Assembly: GCA_027257055.1 (NCBI GenBank)
Contig: JAPVLO010000097.1
Location: 3,038,001-3,102,000 of the forward strand
Direction: 5' to 3'
Source of the DNA: Cephalopachus bancanus
Taxonomy: Eukaryota > Chordata > Mammalia > Primates > Tarsiidae
Length of the DNA: 64,000 nucleotides
The position numbers and the translations under genes were made by a program. The notes under the pieces are model-generated. The model made no database searches. It saw only the letters and a list, made by a program, of their open reading frames with translations, and was not told where the DNA came from. Positions 34,365 to 45,760 of the stretch are shown here, piece by piece. Each line of letters opens with the position of its first letter. Within the stretch, counting starts at the first letter, position 1.

Positions 34365-36385
34365 GCTATAACAAAAATTTATCTTTAAAGTTGATTGAAA
34401 ACCTTCCAAATCTTGGAAAGGAAATGGAGTTCTGATCCACAAAACCTAAGAGAGCACAAATAAGGTGAACCTAAAGAAATTCACAATGAAACACATTATA
34501 ATTAAATTCTCAAAAGTCAAAGAACAAAAATGAATTTTGAAAGCAGAAAGATAAAAGCAACATGTCTTGTACAAGGTTACCCTTTATAAGTCTATTTGTG
34601 AAATTCTTAGCAGAAATATTTCAGACCAAAAGATAGTTAAATGGCATATTCAAAGTGCTGAAAGAAATAAAAAACAAACTGACAATCAATAATACTATAC
34701 AAGGCTATCCTTTAGAAATGAAGGAGCGGTAAGAACTTCCCTAGACAGATGAAAAAGTTTATTGCCAATAAATCTGCCACACAAGAAATGCTAAAGGAAG
34801 TTCTTCAAGTTGAAATTAAAAGACACTAAATGGCAATATAGCAACAGCATATGAAAATATAAAAATTATTGGTTAAAGTAAAAAGATAGATAATTACAGA
34901 ATACTGTAATTCATATGTGATGAAAAATTACCTTTGATTCTATTATAAAAGTTAAAAGATAGAAGTACTTAAAATAACTATAACTATAAAATACAATGTA
35001 AACGCAGCATACGGATATGAAAATTGTGACATCGGTAACAGAGTGAAGGGGGAGAATTAAAAAAACAGTTTTAATATGCAATTAATGTCATTGTCAACTT
35101 AAATAGATTGCTATAACTACAAGTTATTTTATGCAAGCTGCATGGTAAACAGAAAGAAAATACATGTGGAAGATACATAAATGAGAAACAGAAGGAAATC
35201 AAAGTATATCAGAAAAATGTCAACTAAACAAAAGGAGGACAAAAAGAGAGGGAAAAAAAGATGCTAAAAAACTACAAGAAAGACAGAAAACAATGGAAAA
35301 ATGGCAATAGTAAGTTCTTCTCTGTCAGTAATTACTTTAAATGTAAATGAATTCAGCTACCTAAGTGAAAGATATAAAGTAGCTTAATAGATTTTAAAAA
35401 ATAAGATCAAACTATAAACTATCTGCAAGACACTCACTTTAGATTTAAGGATTTACATAGGCTGAAAATTAAAAGATGAAAAATGTATTTCTGTTCAAAT
35501 AGTACTCAAAAGAAAGCAGAAGTGATCTGTACTTACACCAAACGAAATAGAGTTTAAGTCAAAACTATAACAAGTAGAAAAAAATATATATCATGATAAA
35601 AGGGTCAATTCACCAAGAAGACACAACAATTATAAACATATATGCACCCAATACCAGAACACCTAAATATATAGATCAAGTGAACCAAGGGGAAAAATAA
35701 TTAACAATACACTACTAGTCAGATTTTCCAATATCCCATTTTCAATAATGGATAGAACATCCAGAGAGAAAATAAAAAAAAACTGCAGGGGATTTGAACA
35801 CCATACGCCAAATAAATCTAACACACATATACAGAACATTTCACCCAATAAAATGTACACTATTCTCAAGTGTACATGGAATATTCTAGGGTAGATCACA
35901 TGTGATGTTACAAATAAGTCTTAACTAATATAAAAGATTAAAATTTTACCAATTATTTTTTTTAACCACAATGCAAGGAAACTAAAAAAGATTATCAAGA
36001 GAAAAATGAAAAAAAAAATACTTGAATATTAAAAAGTCATTTTTGAGCAATCAGTGGATCAATAAAAAATTAAAAGAGAAATTAGAAAATATCTTGAGAT
36101 AAACACAAATGAATGCACAATGCAGTAAAACACATGGAATCCAGCAAAAGTAATACTCAGAAGAAATTTTATGGCAATATACGCCTAAAATTTAAGATGA
36201 AGAAATATTTTAAATAATCTAACTTTACACCTCAAGAAACTAAAAAAAACTAAGAAAAGAACAAACTGGATTCATAGTTAGTTGAAGAAAAAATAACAAA
36301 ATTTAGTGCAGAAATAAATGCAATAGAAACTAGAAAGACAGTAGAAAAAAGCAACAAAACTAAGAACTGTTATTTTTCTTCCAAT

Positions 36386-36690
36386 TTTTTTTTAAAATAT
36401 AGGAATCTTACTCTGTTGCCCAGGCTAGAGTGCAGTGGCATGCTCCAGGCCACTGAAACTTCTACCTACTGGGATCAGGCAATCCTCTCACCTCAGCCTT
36501 CCAAGTAACTGGAACTACAGGCATGCAACACCACTCCTGGCTAATTTTTTTAATTTATTCTAGAGATAAGATCTTGCCAAGTTCCCCAGGCTGGTCTTGA
36601 ACCTGTGGGCTCCGGCAATCACACTCTCCTCAGCCTCCCAAAATGCTAGGATTATAGGCATGAGCCACCTCACCCTGCCTAATATTATTT
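36386..36690 (-). mobile_element. Alu (reverse)
   Basis: AGGAATCTTACTCTGTTGCCCAGGCTAGAGTGCAGTGG and TCCCAAAATGCTAGGATTATAGGCATGAGCCACC. Inserted in the L1M ORF2 region. Confidence 0.93.
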
Positions 36691-36841
36691 TTTTTAAGAC
36701 AAAAAAATTGACAAAACTTTATATATACTAAGAAAAAGGAAAAGACAAATAAATGAAATCAGAAATGAAAGGAGAGACATCAAAATTGATGCTCTGAAAA
36801 GGATCATAAGATACTACTGTGGACAATGATAAGCCAAAAAA

Positions 36842-37845
36842 ATGTAAGGTTCAAATTCGTAGAACCATATGTAAGAGAGAAAGGGGATGGTTCCTCTCCT
36901 GTCTGTTAGAAGGTTAACAGCTAACCAGAATAAAACACAGGTTAATAAAAGAAAATTATAGCAAATGTATTTAATAGTTGTTTTACATGACACAGGAGCC
37001 TTCAGAATTAAGATGCAAAGATCCAGCAAAACTTACCTGACTTTATGTTGAGGCTCAATGAAGCAGGGACATCTATGCAGAAATATTATTGAATACAAAT
37101 AAAAGGCATGATCAAAGAGTAATACAATTGACCCTTTAAAAAACACTGATTTGAACTGCATGGGTCTACTTATTGTAGATTTGTTTTCAATAAAATTTAC
37201 ACAATATGTGCCTGCCTCTTCTGTCTTCCCTTCTACTTCTTCCACCTCTTTTGCCTACTTCAACTTAATAAATAGTAAGCATATTTTCTCTTCATTATGG
37301 TTTTTCTAATAATATTTGCTTTTATCTAGCTTACTTTATAATAAGAATAGAGTTTATAATACATGGAACCCACAAAATATGTGTTAATTATTTTACCAGT
37401 AAGACTTCTGGTCAACAGTAGGCTATTAGTTTTATGTTTTGGAGAGTTAAAAGTTCTACTCAAATTTTCAGCCACATGGTGGTTTGGCAGCCCTAACACC
37501 TATGTTATTCAAGGGTCAACTGTAGACTGAGGACTAGAACCCAGCAAGGCCTATCTGTTCTGATTCTTCTTGATCTCTCTATTACAGATTTCTTTGTTCC
37601 TAGTATGGGATAGGACTCCTCTGGAATGAAGGTCTTAATTTCTTTGTTGCCATATGTCAAAAATAAAAGTTAGGAAAGATTAGAGTAATATTTTTAGGCT
37701 TATGGCTGGCTTTAGGGAATGAGATTCTGTGCCCCACCTTGTGGAAGAGGAATTTTATGGCTTGCCTCAGGGACAAGAGACAGGAAGGCAGAGGATGGTC
37801 AGAGAAAGACTTTGCATTTAAGGACGCTTCTTGGGCTTTCATTTT
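36842..37845. mobile_element. Unclassified insertion (LTR-like?) within the L1M, itself carrying a MITE
   Basis: L1M sequence breaks off at about 36842 and resumes at about 37846 (GAACCCAGACGAGTACAACCTTCC). The intervening non-L1 DNA (36842-37124 and 37523-37845) is not recognised. Its GC-richer right end (GGCTTGCCTCAGGGACAAGAGACAGGAAGGCAG) would suit an antisense LTR, but I cannot name a family. Confidence 0.4.
37125..37522. mobile_element. Tc1/mariner-type MITE with TA target duplication
   Basis: Terminal inverted repeats CAATTGACCCTTTAAA (37125) and TTCAAGGGTCAACTG (ends 37522), flanked by TA on both sides (37123-37124, 37523-37524). The element is about 398 bp with no transposase, as expected of a non-autonomous Tigger/MER-like element. 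Confidence 0.8.
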
Positions 37846-38230
37846 CTGAACCCAGACGAGTACAACCTTCCAAGACCGAATCATGAAGATACAGAAAATC
37901 TGAACGAATTTACAACTAGTAAGGATATTAAAACAGTAATTAAAAACATCCCAAAAAAGAAAAGTCCAGGACCAGATAAATTTTCTGGTGAGTCCTACCA
38001 AAATCCCCTCCAAAAGATTAATATTTCTGAACTATTTTTAGGAGGCCAGTACTACACTCATATCAAAGCTAAAACACTACAAGAAAAGAAAACTATTGGT
38101 TAATAACCCTGAAAAACATAGATGCAAAACCCCTCAAACAAATACTAGCAAACCGAGTTTAACAGCATAATAAATGGATCATACACCATGATCAAGTAGG
38201 ATTTATTCTTGAGATGTAAAGATGGTGTTT
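37831..38230 (+). pseudogene. L1M ORF2 fragment (palm entry of RT)
   Basis: The frame at 37831-38103 reads NLPRPNHEDTENLNEF and KKKSPGPDKFSGE, matching the conserved ORF2 stretch just before the RT fingers. The RPIS-like region beyond is frameshifted. Confidence 0.85.
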
Positions 38231-38239
38231 TTTTTTTTT

Positions 38240-38880
38240 TTAGTTTGAGCTGCTATGACAGAATACCATAGACTGGGTCACTTCAAAAACAGAAATTGGC
38301 TGAGTGCGGTGGCTCACACCTTTAATCTCAGCACTTTGGGAGGCCGAGTTGAGAGGATTGCCTGAGTTTGAGACCTGCCTGGGCAACTTAGTGAGACTAC
38401 ATCTCTACAATAAACCAAAAATTAGCAGGCATGGTGGCATATGCCTGTAGTTTCAGCTTCTTGGAAAGCTGAGGCAGAAGGATCACCTGAGCCTTGCAGG
38501 TCAAGGCTACGGTGGCCCTGAGTGTGCCACTGCACTCCAGTCTGGGCAACAGAGTGAAACTCTGACTCAAAAAAAAAAAACAAAAACAAATTTATTTCTC
38601 ACAGTTCTGGAACCTATAAAGCCTGAGATCATGAGGTCAGCATCTTCAGAGTCTGGTAAAGAAGCCTTCTTCCTGGTATGCAATAGCAAACAACAGAGAG
38701 AGAAGCAAGCTCTTTCATGTCTTTTCATATGAGGGCAATAAATCCATCATAAGACTCATCTCTCATGATCTGATTAGCTACCAAAAGTATCATCTCTAAA
38801 TACCATCACATTGGGCATTAGGGCTTTAACATAAATTTAGGGGTGGAAACAATTATGTAGTCAATAACAGATGGATAAAC
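38240..38880 (-). mobile_element. MLT1-type LTR (reverse), split by an Alu
   Basis: AGTTTGAGCTGCTATGACAGAATACCATAGACTGGGTCACTTC before the Alu. After it come TTTATTTCTCACAGTTCTGGAACC, CTCTAAATACCATCACATTGGGCATTAGGGCTTTAACATAAATTTAGGGG. Inserted in the L1M. Confidence 0.85.
38298..38590 (+). mobile_element. Alu (forward)
   Basis: GGCTGAGTGCGGTGGCTCACACC start and TCTGGGCAACAGAGTGAAACTCTGACTC plus an A tail. Flanks CAAAAACAGAAATT and CAAAAACAAATTT form an imperfect target duplication. Nested in the MLT1. Confidence 0.93.
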
Positions 38881-39731
38881 ATGTGAAAATCAACTGTTGT
38901 GATATAACTCATTAATAGAATGGAAGATAAAAAACACATTATAAAATCTCAATAGATGTAGAAACATTTGACAAATTTCACACCTTTTCATTATTACAAA
39001 TTCTCAATAAACTAGGAATAAAAATAAATTTCCTCAATGTAATAAAGGCCATATGTGAAAAGCCAACAGCTAACATTATACACACTGTGAAAAACTCAGA
39101 ACTTTTTCTCTACGATCAGGAACAAGGCAAGAGAGTTCAGTCTTAGAAGTCCTCGCTAGAGCAATTAGACAAGAAAAAAATAAATAAATAAGAGGCATCC
39201 ACATTTTTTAAAAAAAGAAGAAGTAAAATTATTTATGTTTGCAGATGACATGATTTTATATGTAAAACTCTAAGGACTCTACCAAAATATTATTAGAATT
39301 AATAAATTCAACAAAGTTGCTGGACAGAATATTAACATACAAAAATCAGGTATGTTTCTATATAGTAAAAAAAAAAGCTATTTAAAAAGAAAATTCAATA
39401 AAAAAGTATATTTACAATAGCCTCAAAAAGAATAAAATCCTTTGGAATAAATTTAATTAAAAAAGTGAAACTTGGCACACTGAAAACTACAAATCACTGA
39501 TGAAAATAATTTAAAAGACACACAAGTGTAAATAGTCTCACATCTATGACTTGGAAGACCTTAATATTTAATAATATTTAATCATCTACATTACTCAAAG
39601 CAATTTACAGTTTCAATGCATTCCAATCCAACTCCCAATAGGATTTTTCACAGAAAAATAAAATCAATTTGTGAATTAATATGGAACAGCAAAGAACCCT
39701 GAATAGCTAAAACAATCTTAAGAAAGAACAA

Positions 39732-40020
39732 GTCGGGCTCAGTGGCTCAGCCTGTAATCCCGCGCCTTTGGGAGGCTGAGGTGAGTGGATTGCCTGAGCC
39801 CGCGGGTTCGAGACCCGTCTAAGCAGGCAAGACCTCACCTCTACAATAAAAATCAAAAAATTAGCCAGGCATGGTAGCACGCGCCTGTAATTCCGGCTAC
39901 TCGAAAGGCTGAGGCGGAAGGATTGCCGGAGCCCAGCAGGTTGAGGCTGCGGTGGCCGGGAGCGGCCACTGCACTCTAGTCTGGGCGACAGAGTGAGACT
40001 CCAACTCAAAAAAAAAAAAA
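39732..40020 (+). mobile_element. Alu, young local type (forward)
   Basis: GTCGGGCTCAGTGGCTCAGCCTGTAATCCCGCG start and GAGACTCCAACTC end. Target duplication AAGAAAGAACAA at 39720-39731 and 40021-40032. Confidence 0.96.
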
Positions 40021-40784
40021 AAGAAAGAACAACAAATTAGGAGATATCACACTTTGTGTTTTCAAAATATATTCCAAAAGTACAGTAATTAATATGTATG
40101 GACAAGCATAAACACATACATATAGGCTAGGTGAACAGAACAGAAAGGCCGGAGTAAATCCACCCATGTATAGTCAACTGATCCACAAGGGCACCAAGAG
40201 TACACAATGGGGAAAAGACAGTTTCTTCACAAATGCTGTTGAGAAAACTGGATATCCACATGAAATAAAAGAAACTAAGTTCTTATTTTATGCTGTATAT
40301 GAAAGTCAATTGAAAATGGATAAAATATTTAGTTGTATGTCCTGACACCACCATAAAACTCCTATAAGAAAGCAGAAGAAAGCCTTCATAACATTGATCT
40401 TGACAATTGTCCTTGGATGTGACCAAAAACACAGGCAACAAAACCAGAAATAGACTACATCAAAATTTATCATTTCTACACAGCAAATAAAAACACTGAA
40501 TAGACTACAAAGGCCATTTTATAAGTGGAAGAAAACATTTGCAAACCGTATGTTTGATAATATACAAAATATATAAGAAATTCCTTTAACCCAATAGCAA
40601 ATAACCTCAAATAATTAAATTAAAAGGTGGACAAAGAACTTGAATAGACATATAAATGACTAATAGGAATATTACAAAAATGATCAATATCATTCATCAT
40701 AATTTAAATGTAAATTAAAATTACAATAAAATGTCATCTCACACCTGTCAGAATGTCTATTAAAAAATTCCATTGTGTGCATGT

Positions 40785-41140
40785 ATCACATATTTTTTAT
40801 CCAGCCATAAAGGACAAACATATGGACTCCACAGCAACTTGGATGGATTTACAGTCTATAATACTCAGTGATCTATCACAGAAACAAAGAACAAAGTACC
40901 ACATGTTCCCACTTGTAAGCGGACCCTGAACATTTACCATAAGACTGTAAGAAAGGGATTGACAGTAGCAGGATACTGGCGGGGTGAGGGGAGAGGGGAC
41001 ACGACATCAATAAGGGTACCTGATCTCAAACCAGGCAAAGTGGGGACCAAAGGGAGGCCCAAACTTTACCTGAACGATGACAACTTGCATACCTAATCCT
41101 GAATTGTACCCCACATCTTTAAAATAAAATATATTTTTTA
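40785..41140 (+). mobile_element. Severely truncated younger L1 3' end (forward)
   Basis: CCAGCCATAAAGGACAAACATATGGACTCC, AGTGATCTATCACAGAAACAAAGAACAAAGTACCACATG and TAATCCTGAATTGTACCCCACATCTTTAAAATAAAAT. Inserted in the L1M, which resumes at AACAAATGTTGGTAGAGAAATTG. Confidence 0.9.
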
Positions 41141-41226
41141 AAAAACAACAAAATGTAACAAATGTTGGTAGAGAAATTGAAACCCTTGTACATTGTTGAT
41201 GGGAATTTAAAATGGCAGCTGCTATG

Positions 41227-41240
41227 AGAAACCAATGTGG
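41227..41240. repeat. Left 14 bp target-site duplication of the ERV insertion
   Basis: AGAAACCAATGTGG, matching AGAAAACAATGTGG at 48334-48347 with one mismatch. The expected L1M sequence carries this stretch only once (…GCTATGGAAAACAGTATGGAGATTC in recalled consensus), so both copies come from the target. Confidence 0.85.
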
Positions 41241-41318
41241 GCCACTGCTTTGTTAAACTCTGCTGTCTCCGTGTGGTTCTTTGAGCTATGCCCACCATTT
41301 TTTCTTAGCCTTACCTCC

Positions 41319-41370
<52 letters not shown>

Positions 41371-41493
41371 CTCTCTCTCTCTCTCTCACTTTCTAAATAA
41401 ACTTTGCTGGAAAACTTTGCCGGCCTCTCCAAAATTCATTTTAGAAATGAGCCAAAGAATCCACGAGTTTTGTACCCCACCCCACTGGCATCA
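41241..41493 (+). mobile_element. Partial 5' LTR: R and U5 only
   Basis: R spans 41241-41417 and aligns with 48148-48322 of the 3' LTR (GCTTTGTTAAACTC, TTTTTTCTTAG, CTTTCTAAATAAACTTT). It contains AATAAA at 41396-41401. U5 (41418-41493) ends in CA followed by TT and the PBS, the normal LTR boundary. No U3 counterpart precedes it; L1M sequence lies directly upstream. Confidence 0.88.
41322..41388. repeat. (CT)n expansion inside R
   Basis: About 67 bp of near-perfect CT repeat, with one TTTCTTT interruption. The 3' R copy has only a short CTCTTT-type tract at 48255-48290. Confidence 0.97.
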
Positions 41494-41495
41494 TT

Positions 41496-41513
41496 TGGCC
41501 CCCAACATGTGAG
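41496..41513 (+). promoter_or_regulatory. Retroviral primer-binding site
   Basis: TGGCCCCCAACATGTGAG starts two bases after the CA end of U5. It resembles the tRNA-Lys(1,2) class PBS with several changes. The tRNA identity is tentative. Confidence 0.65.
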
Positions 41514-42838
41514 ACCCGAAGCTCAGCAACCACTGGCACCATGTTGTCTGGTCTGAAAGTAAGGCGGCACCAGCTTCTCTCTCTCTTTTCTTTCTCTCTC
41601 TCGCTCTTTTCTTTTGGCCTCTGCCATTTTCCTTTTCACTCCTCTTCCTTTTGGGGGTTACCTATAGGCTGCTCCCTGTCACTCAGTTTCTGCTCCCTCT
41701 GGCCAAGATTACTGGTCCTCTCTGTCAGGAGGCAAGTGGAGGTGATATAGAGTCAAGCTCCTGCGCAATACGGAACTGAAACTCGAGCAATCTTCTTAAC
41801 AGGAGGCACAGAGGGGGTGGATGAAGTCAGACTTCATTTCCATGCAACCCTGAACACCCCACTTTTTCTTTTTCTCATGCCTTATTTTCACTGTTCTACT
41901 GGAGCGAGGGAAGGATTCCTACTTGGAATGGGGATGAAATGTTTTTCTGTGGTATTTAAGCAGTTAGACTGTTCATATTTTCAAATGATAACAGCCAGGT
42001 TGCTTGGAAGGAAATCTTTTTCTAAAGGTTTAGACCTTGTTAGAGATTGCAACCAACTGTTTGTTTATGTAAAATGGTTCAAAGGTCTCTTAGAAGCATG
42101 GGATGTATATTAAGCCCCTACTTTAAAATGTAGGGCTAGATAACGTCACTGATTGTATTATAAGGTTCACTAAAGGCTTTTTCTTTCCGGGAAAAGGAAG
42201 TTAGGTCACCTGGTGTGCCTGACTACCATCCTCTTATGAGACAGTTAAAGCTTTAAATGCTGATGACTTTGTGTGACATAATGAAGTTTGGGAACTGGTA
42301 TTCCCACCTGATTAAGTCACTTTACTAAGTCCTGCCCCTTCTCATGCCGGCAGGATGAAATACTAGGTACAGTGTGCCACAAGGAGCCTGAGACCTGATC
42401 ACTCTTACCTAACTGTCCACACCTTGCAACTGAGATTACAATGTAGTCGTTTATAAAGAGTCTTAACAAATTTGCCTGCTTGTAATTGGGAATAAGTAGG
42501 AACAGATCATTTCACATCTACGAGGTCTGTTCACTTTAAAAGGGTTTTGTATCAGACCATTTCAAAGTCACTGTTGGAAAGTCCTGCATTAAACCTCATT
42601 GGTTCATGGCCTTCAGGTCACAGGCACAGACAATCCTAAATAGTTGAATTTCTGAAGTAGCAGGAAGTTTCAGGAAGGGCTGAGGGTGCTCAGCTCAGGA
42701 GAAGCCCTCAGGGTCCCAGGGACGCCTGGCATCACTGTTTATGGCTTTATTTTTTGTCAGAATTTTCCTTTGAGAAACGTAGCACACAAGGGGTCGAAGG
42801 AAAAATTCTGGGTTTTCAAGGCACACAAACAAGAAAAT
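41514..42838 (+). other. ERV 5' leader, no gene
   Basis: About 1.3 kb between PBS and the first gag-like start. Contains CTCTCTC and TTTTCTTTT runs and short chance frames only. No packaging signal could be identified by eye. Confidence 0.5.
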
Positions 42839-43656
42839 GGGTAATAATCTATACCCTCAAGCACCCCACTGGGACAGATTTTAAAGAATTGGAAAAAAAT
42901 TAGAATTACATGGTTTAAAATGAAAAAAGTTAATACATTATTAGAATCAAATTTGTACTCAATACATGTTAGTAGATAATGAGATCTGGAAAAAGAACGG
43001 GACTCTTTGTTTTAATATCATATGGAATTAGATTCATTTTGTAAGCAAAGGGAGAAATAGTTAGAAATACCTTATGTACAGGCCTATCAGCACCCTACAA
43101 ACAGTTTTATTCAGTCAGGCATTACATACTCAGATTAAGAAGGACACCGAAGACATACTTGATGACACTGTTATCTCAGGTACCATCTTCCAGCACTCAT
43201 GAGCACAGCTTGGGCAAAGGAAGGGAGAAAGTGAATTAGCCACAGGGACCTCCTGCTGATTCGCCTCGGGCTTAGCCTCAGGAGCCCCCAATTAATTCTG
43301 TCCAGGCTGACACCCCTCCACCTTATAAGCCCATTTACCCTATACTTCTGAAGGAACCTAGCCCTACAAGAACCACATGCAGTGGAACCACGTTTCACCC
43401 CTCCCCATTCCCCTCCCCCACTCCCCACTCCCCTAACCAATATATCCATTGCGGGAGGTTGCAAATGGAGAAAAAGGAATTTTACAGGTTCTTGTCCCTT
43501 TTTCTGTGACAGATCTGGCACAATGCCAGCTAAGATTAGGAAGCGCCTCAGAAAATCCTTCTCATTTTTAAAAGGAATTTTAAGCTCTAACCTTTGATCT
43601 AACTTGGGGTGATGTGAATATTATTTTCTCTCAGATGCCTCATCTATTGGCCCTAT
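42839..43656 (+). pseudogene. ERV gag remnant A: matrix to start of capsid
   Basis: Gag is the retroviral structural polyprotein. An ATG at 42839 opens MGNN, the N-myristoylation context expected of matrix. Stops follow within about 15 codons, and matrix-like residues recur (NGTLCFNI near 42997). A proline-rich segment (43395-43435) precedes a capsid start at 43439-43635 with PLREV, VPFSVTDLAQ and LTWGDV. This layout is typical of gammaretrovirus-like (class I) capsids. At least two in-frame stops interrupt the capsid part, and it ends at the Alu at 43671, where no capsid remainder follows. Confidence 0.75.
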
Positions 43657-43670
43657 AAAAACCAGCATTA

Positions 43671-43965
43671 CCCGGGCTCGGTGGCTCAGCCTGTAATCCC
43701 GTGTTTTGGGAGGCTGAGGTGAGCGAATTGCCTGAGCCCGCGGGTTGGAGACCCGCCTGGGCAACTTGGCGAGACCTCATCTCTACAATAAATCAAAATG
43801 AGCCGGGTGTGATAGCGCGCGTCTGTAGTCCCAGCTACTTGGAAGGCTGAGGCGGAAGGATCGCCGGAGCCCAGCAGGTCGAGGCTGCGATGGCCGGCAG
43901 CGGCCACTGCACTCCAGTCTGGGTGACAGGGTGAGACTCCAACTCAAAAAACAAAAACAAAAACC
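43671..43965 (+). mobile_element. Alu, young local type (forward), inside the ERV
   Basis: CCCGGGCTCGGTGGCTCAGCC start and GGTGAGACTCCAACTC end with a mixed A/C tail. Target duplication AAACCAGCATT (to about 43669) and AAACCCAGCATT (about 43967-43978). Confidence 0.95.
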
Positions 43966-43979
43966 AAAACCCAGCATTT

Positions 43980-45240
43980 CTGTGGGCTTCTGGATTGGGT
44001 TTTTTTGGGAGGTCATTGGGGACTGTCATGGTGGGTCTAGATGGTCTTATATACCTTCCTCAGGCACTTTAATGCCTCTAAACTTGAATGACTCCTTACC
44101 AGGGAAAGAGAACTTTATTTGCAAAGTAAATTCTTCCATTAATATGGATGTTGCAACTTGGCTCAGTCCGTGGGCCTACTGGCCAGAGATTCATGGAAGA
44201 TGCCGAGATCACCCCCTCCATTAGAATCCCCTGTCCAAATACAACTGCTCCAAAGTCTTTTTCAAGCCAAATTATAAGTTGCAGAATGGAGAGACTTGGC
44301 CTCCAGAAGAGGAAAGTTGGTCATTTCAAAGGATGGTCCCAGCAGACCAGGGATGCCAACCCCAGAGGTATCACTGGGGAAGACATCAGCCTCTGAGGCC
44401 ACTCCTGGTTTGTCATGCCCACCTTATGCAGGTCCTCCCTATACCTCAAACCTGTCTCACTCCAAAAACCCTCATCCTACACAAGTTCTACAAGAGATGC
44501 TTGGTGAATATGGCCCCAGTAATGTACAGGTATCCTTTTCCCTATGGGGCTTGAAACAAATTAAGGGAGATCTTGGCAGGTTCTTAAATGACTCTGACAA
44601 GTGTATGAATGCTTTCCAAAATTTAACCAAAATAATTGAACTCTCCTGGAAGGTTGTTATGCTACTCTTAAGCCAAACCCTGACCACCACTGAGAAACAA
44701 GCAGCCCTACAAGTGGCAGAGAATTTGGAGACAAATTTAATGTTTCGTATAGTGCCAGAGAAAGGGAAGAGACTTATCCAATTGGAAAATCAGGAGTACC
44801 ATTGGAAGACCCTAAATGGGACCCCAATAGTGACCTGGGAGAATGGAGGAAAAAACATTTCCTCGTGTGCATATTGGGAGGTTAAGAAGGACTAGAACTA
44901 AACCTCTCAATAACTCTATTCATGCTATTAACACTAGTCAAGCTATTCATGGTAGACCAGGAGGCAGATGAGAATCCCTCAGCCTTTCTGGAAGGCTTTA
45001 GTTTTAAGCACACTTCCCTAGAGCCTGAGTCAGTCAAAGGGCAACTAATCCTAAAAGAAAAAGTTTATTACTCAAGCAGCTCTGGATATCAGGAGAAAAC
45101 TCCAAAAACAGGCCATAGGACCAGATAGTACCTTGGAAAACCTCCTGAAAGTAGCCACCTCAGTCTTTTACCACAGGGATTAGGAGGAGGAACAGGAAAA
45201 ACAGAGGAGACACAAGAAAAAGGCAGAGGCTCTAGAGACT
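43980..45240 (+). pseudogene. ERV gag remnant B: second, different capsid
   Basis: The longest open piece of the ERV, at 44296-44895 (about 200 codons), encodes a capsid N-terminal domain with FSLWGLKQIKGDLGRF and VVMLLLSQTLTTTEKQAAL. It is followed in shifted frames by the capsid C-terminal major-homology area (44920-45130; AFLEG, GQLILKE) and a charged linker (45180-45240; EEEQEKQRR-like in frame). It repeats the same domain as remnant A at only low similarity, so it is not a recent duplicate. The N-terminal part (43980-44290) has matrix-like scraps. Confidence 0.78.
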
Positions 45241-45760
45241 GCCCTACAGACTTGTAAATCCCAGGATCCCCAAGATGCACCCGCTAATTGTTACAGATGT
45301 GGCAAGCCAAGACATTAAAGAAGCATAGGGTACCAACACGGAGGGCTAGGGAATCAGAGGGCCAAGAGAGGCATCTCAATTGGCAGTCACCATTAGTGAC
45401 AAAACTGCCAATGGCCCATCAGAGACCTGGTAAGAATGAATCTGTTAAGGGAATGATGTCTCTTGCCATGAGTACAATCTGCAGGAGCACTAGAAGCCTA
45501 GTTGCCCCCAAAGAGACCCAACCTCCAGGACTTTGTCTGCTGCACAGGTCAGAGAGCCACTGGAAAATGAGTAGACTTTCTTCTGAAGAGAGGAGAGAAT
45601 ACCTAGCTCCAGAATGATGGTCACTGAGGAGGCCTGGGAACATTCTAAAGTGCCTGGCATACCTCACCATCATCCCAACAACCCCCAGGTAAATATTAGG
45701 GTGCAGGAATCAAATTTCTTGATTAACACAGGCACCGTATATATCCTTAATTAAAGATGC
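45241..45760 (+). pseudogene. ERV nucleocapsid and protease remnant
   Basis: Nucleocapsid: NCYRCGKPRH (45280-45315) is the first half of a CCHC zinc knuckle; a stop falls right after the histidine and the final cysteine is not in place. Protease: about 45715-45740 reads FLINTGT, the retroviral aspartic-protease active site with its catalytic D changed to N. Recognisable sequence ends soon after, before the flap. Reverse transcriptase, RNase H and integrase motifs are absent downstream. Confidence 0.7.

Noticed and set aside
43382..43435. C-rich CCCCTCCCC tract as a possible G-quadruplex or CpG-island promoter
   Set aside because: It is the short proline-coding segment of ERV gag; there is no CpG enrichment around it.
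44296..44895. A roughly 200-codon open frame that could be taken for a host gene or a co-opted gag
   Set aside because: It matches class I ERV capsid, lacks matrix and a sensible start, and is followed by frameshifts and stops. Openness over 600 bp alone does not show selection.
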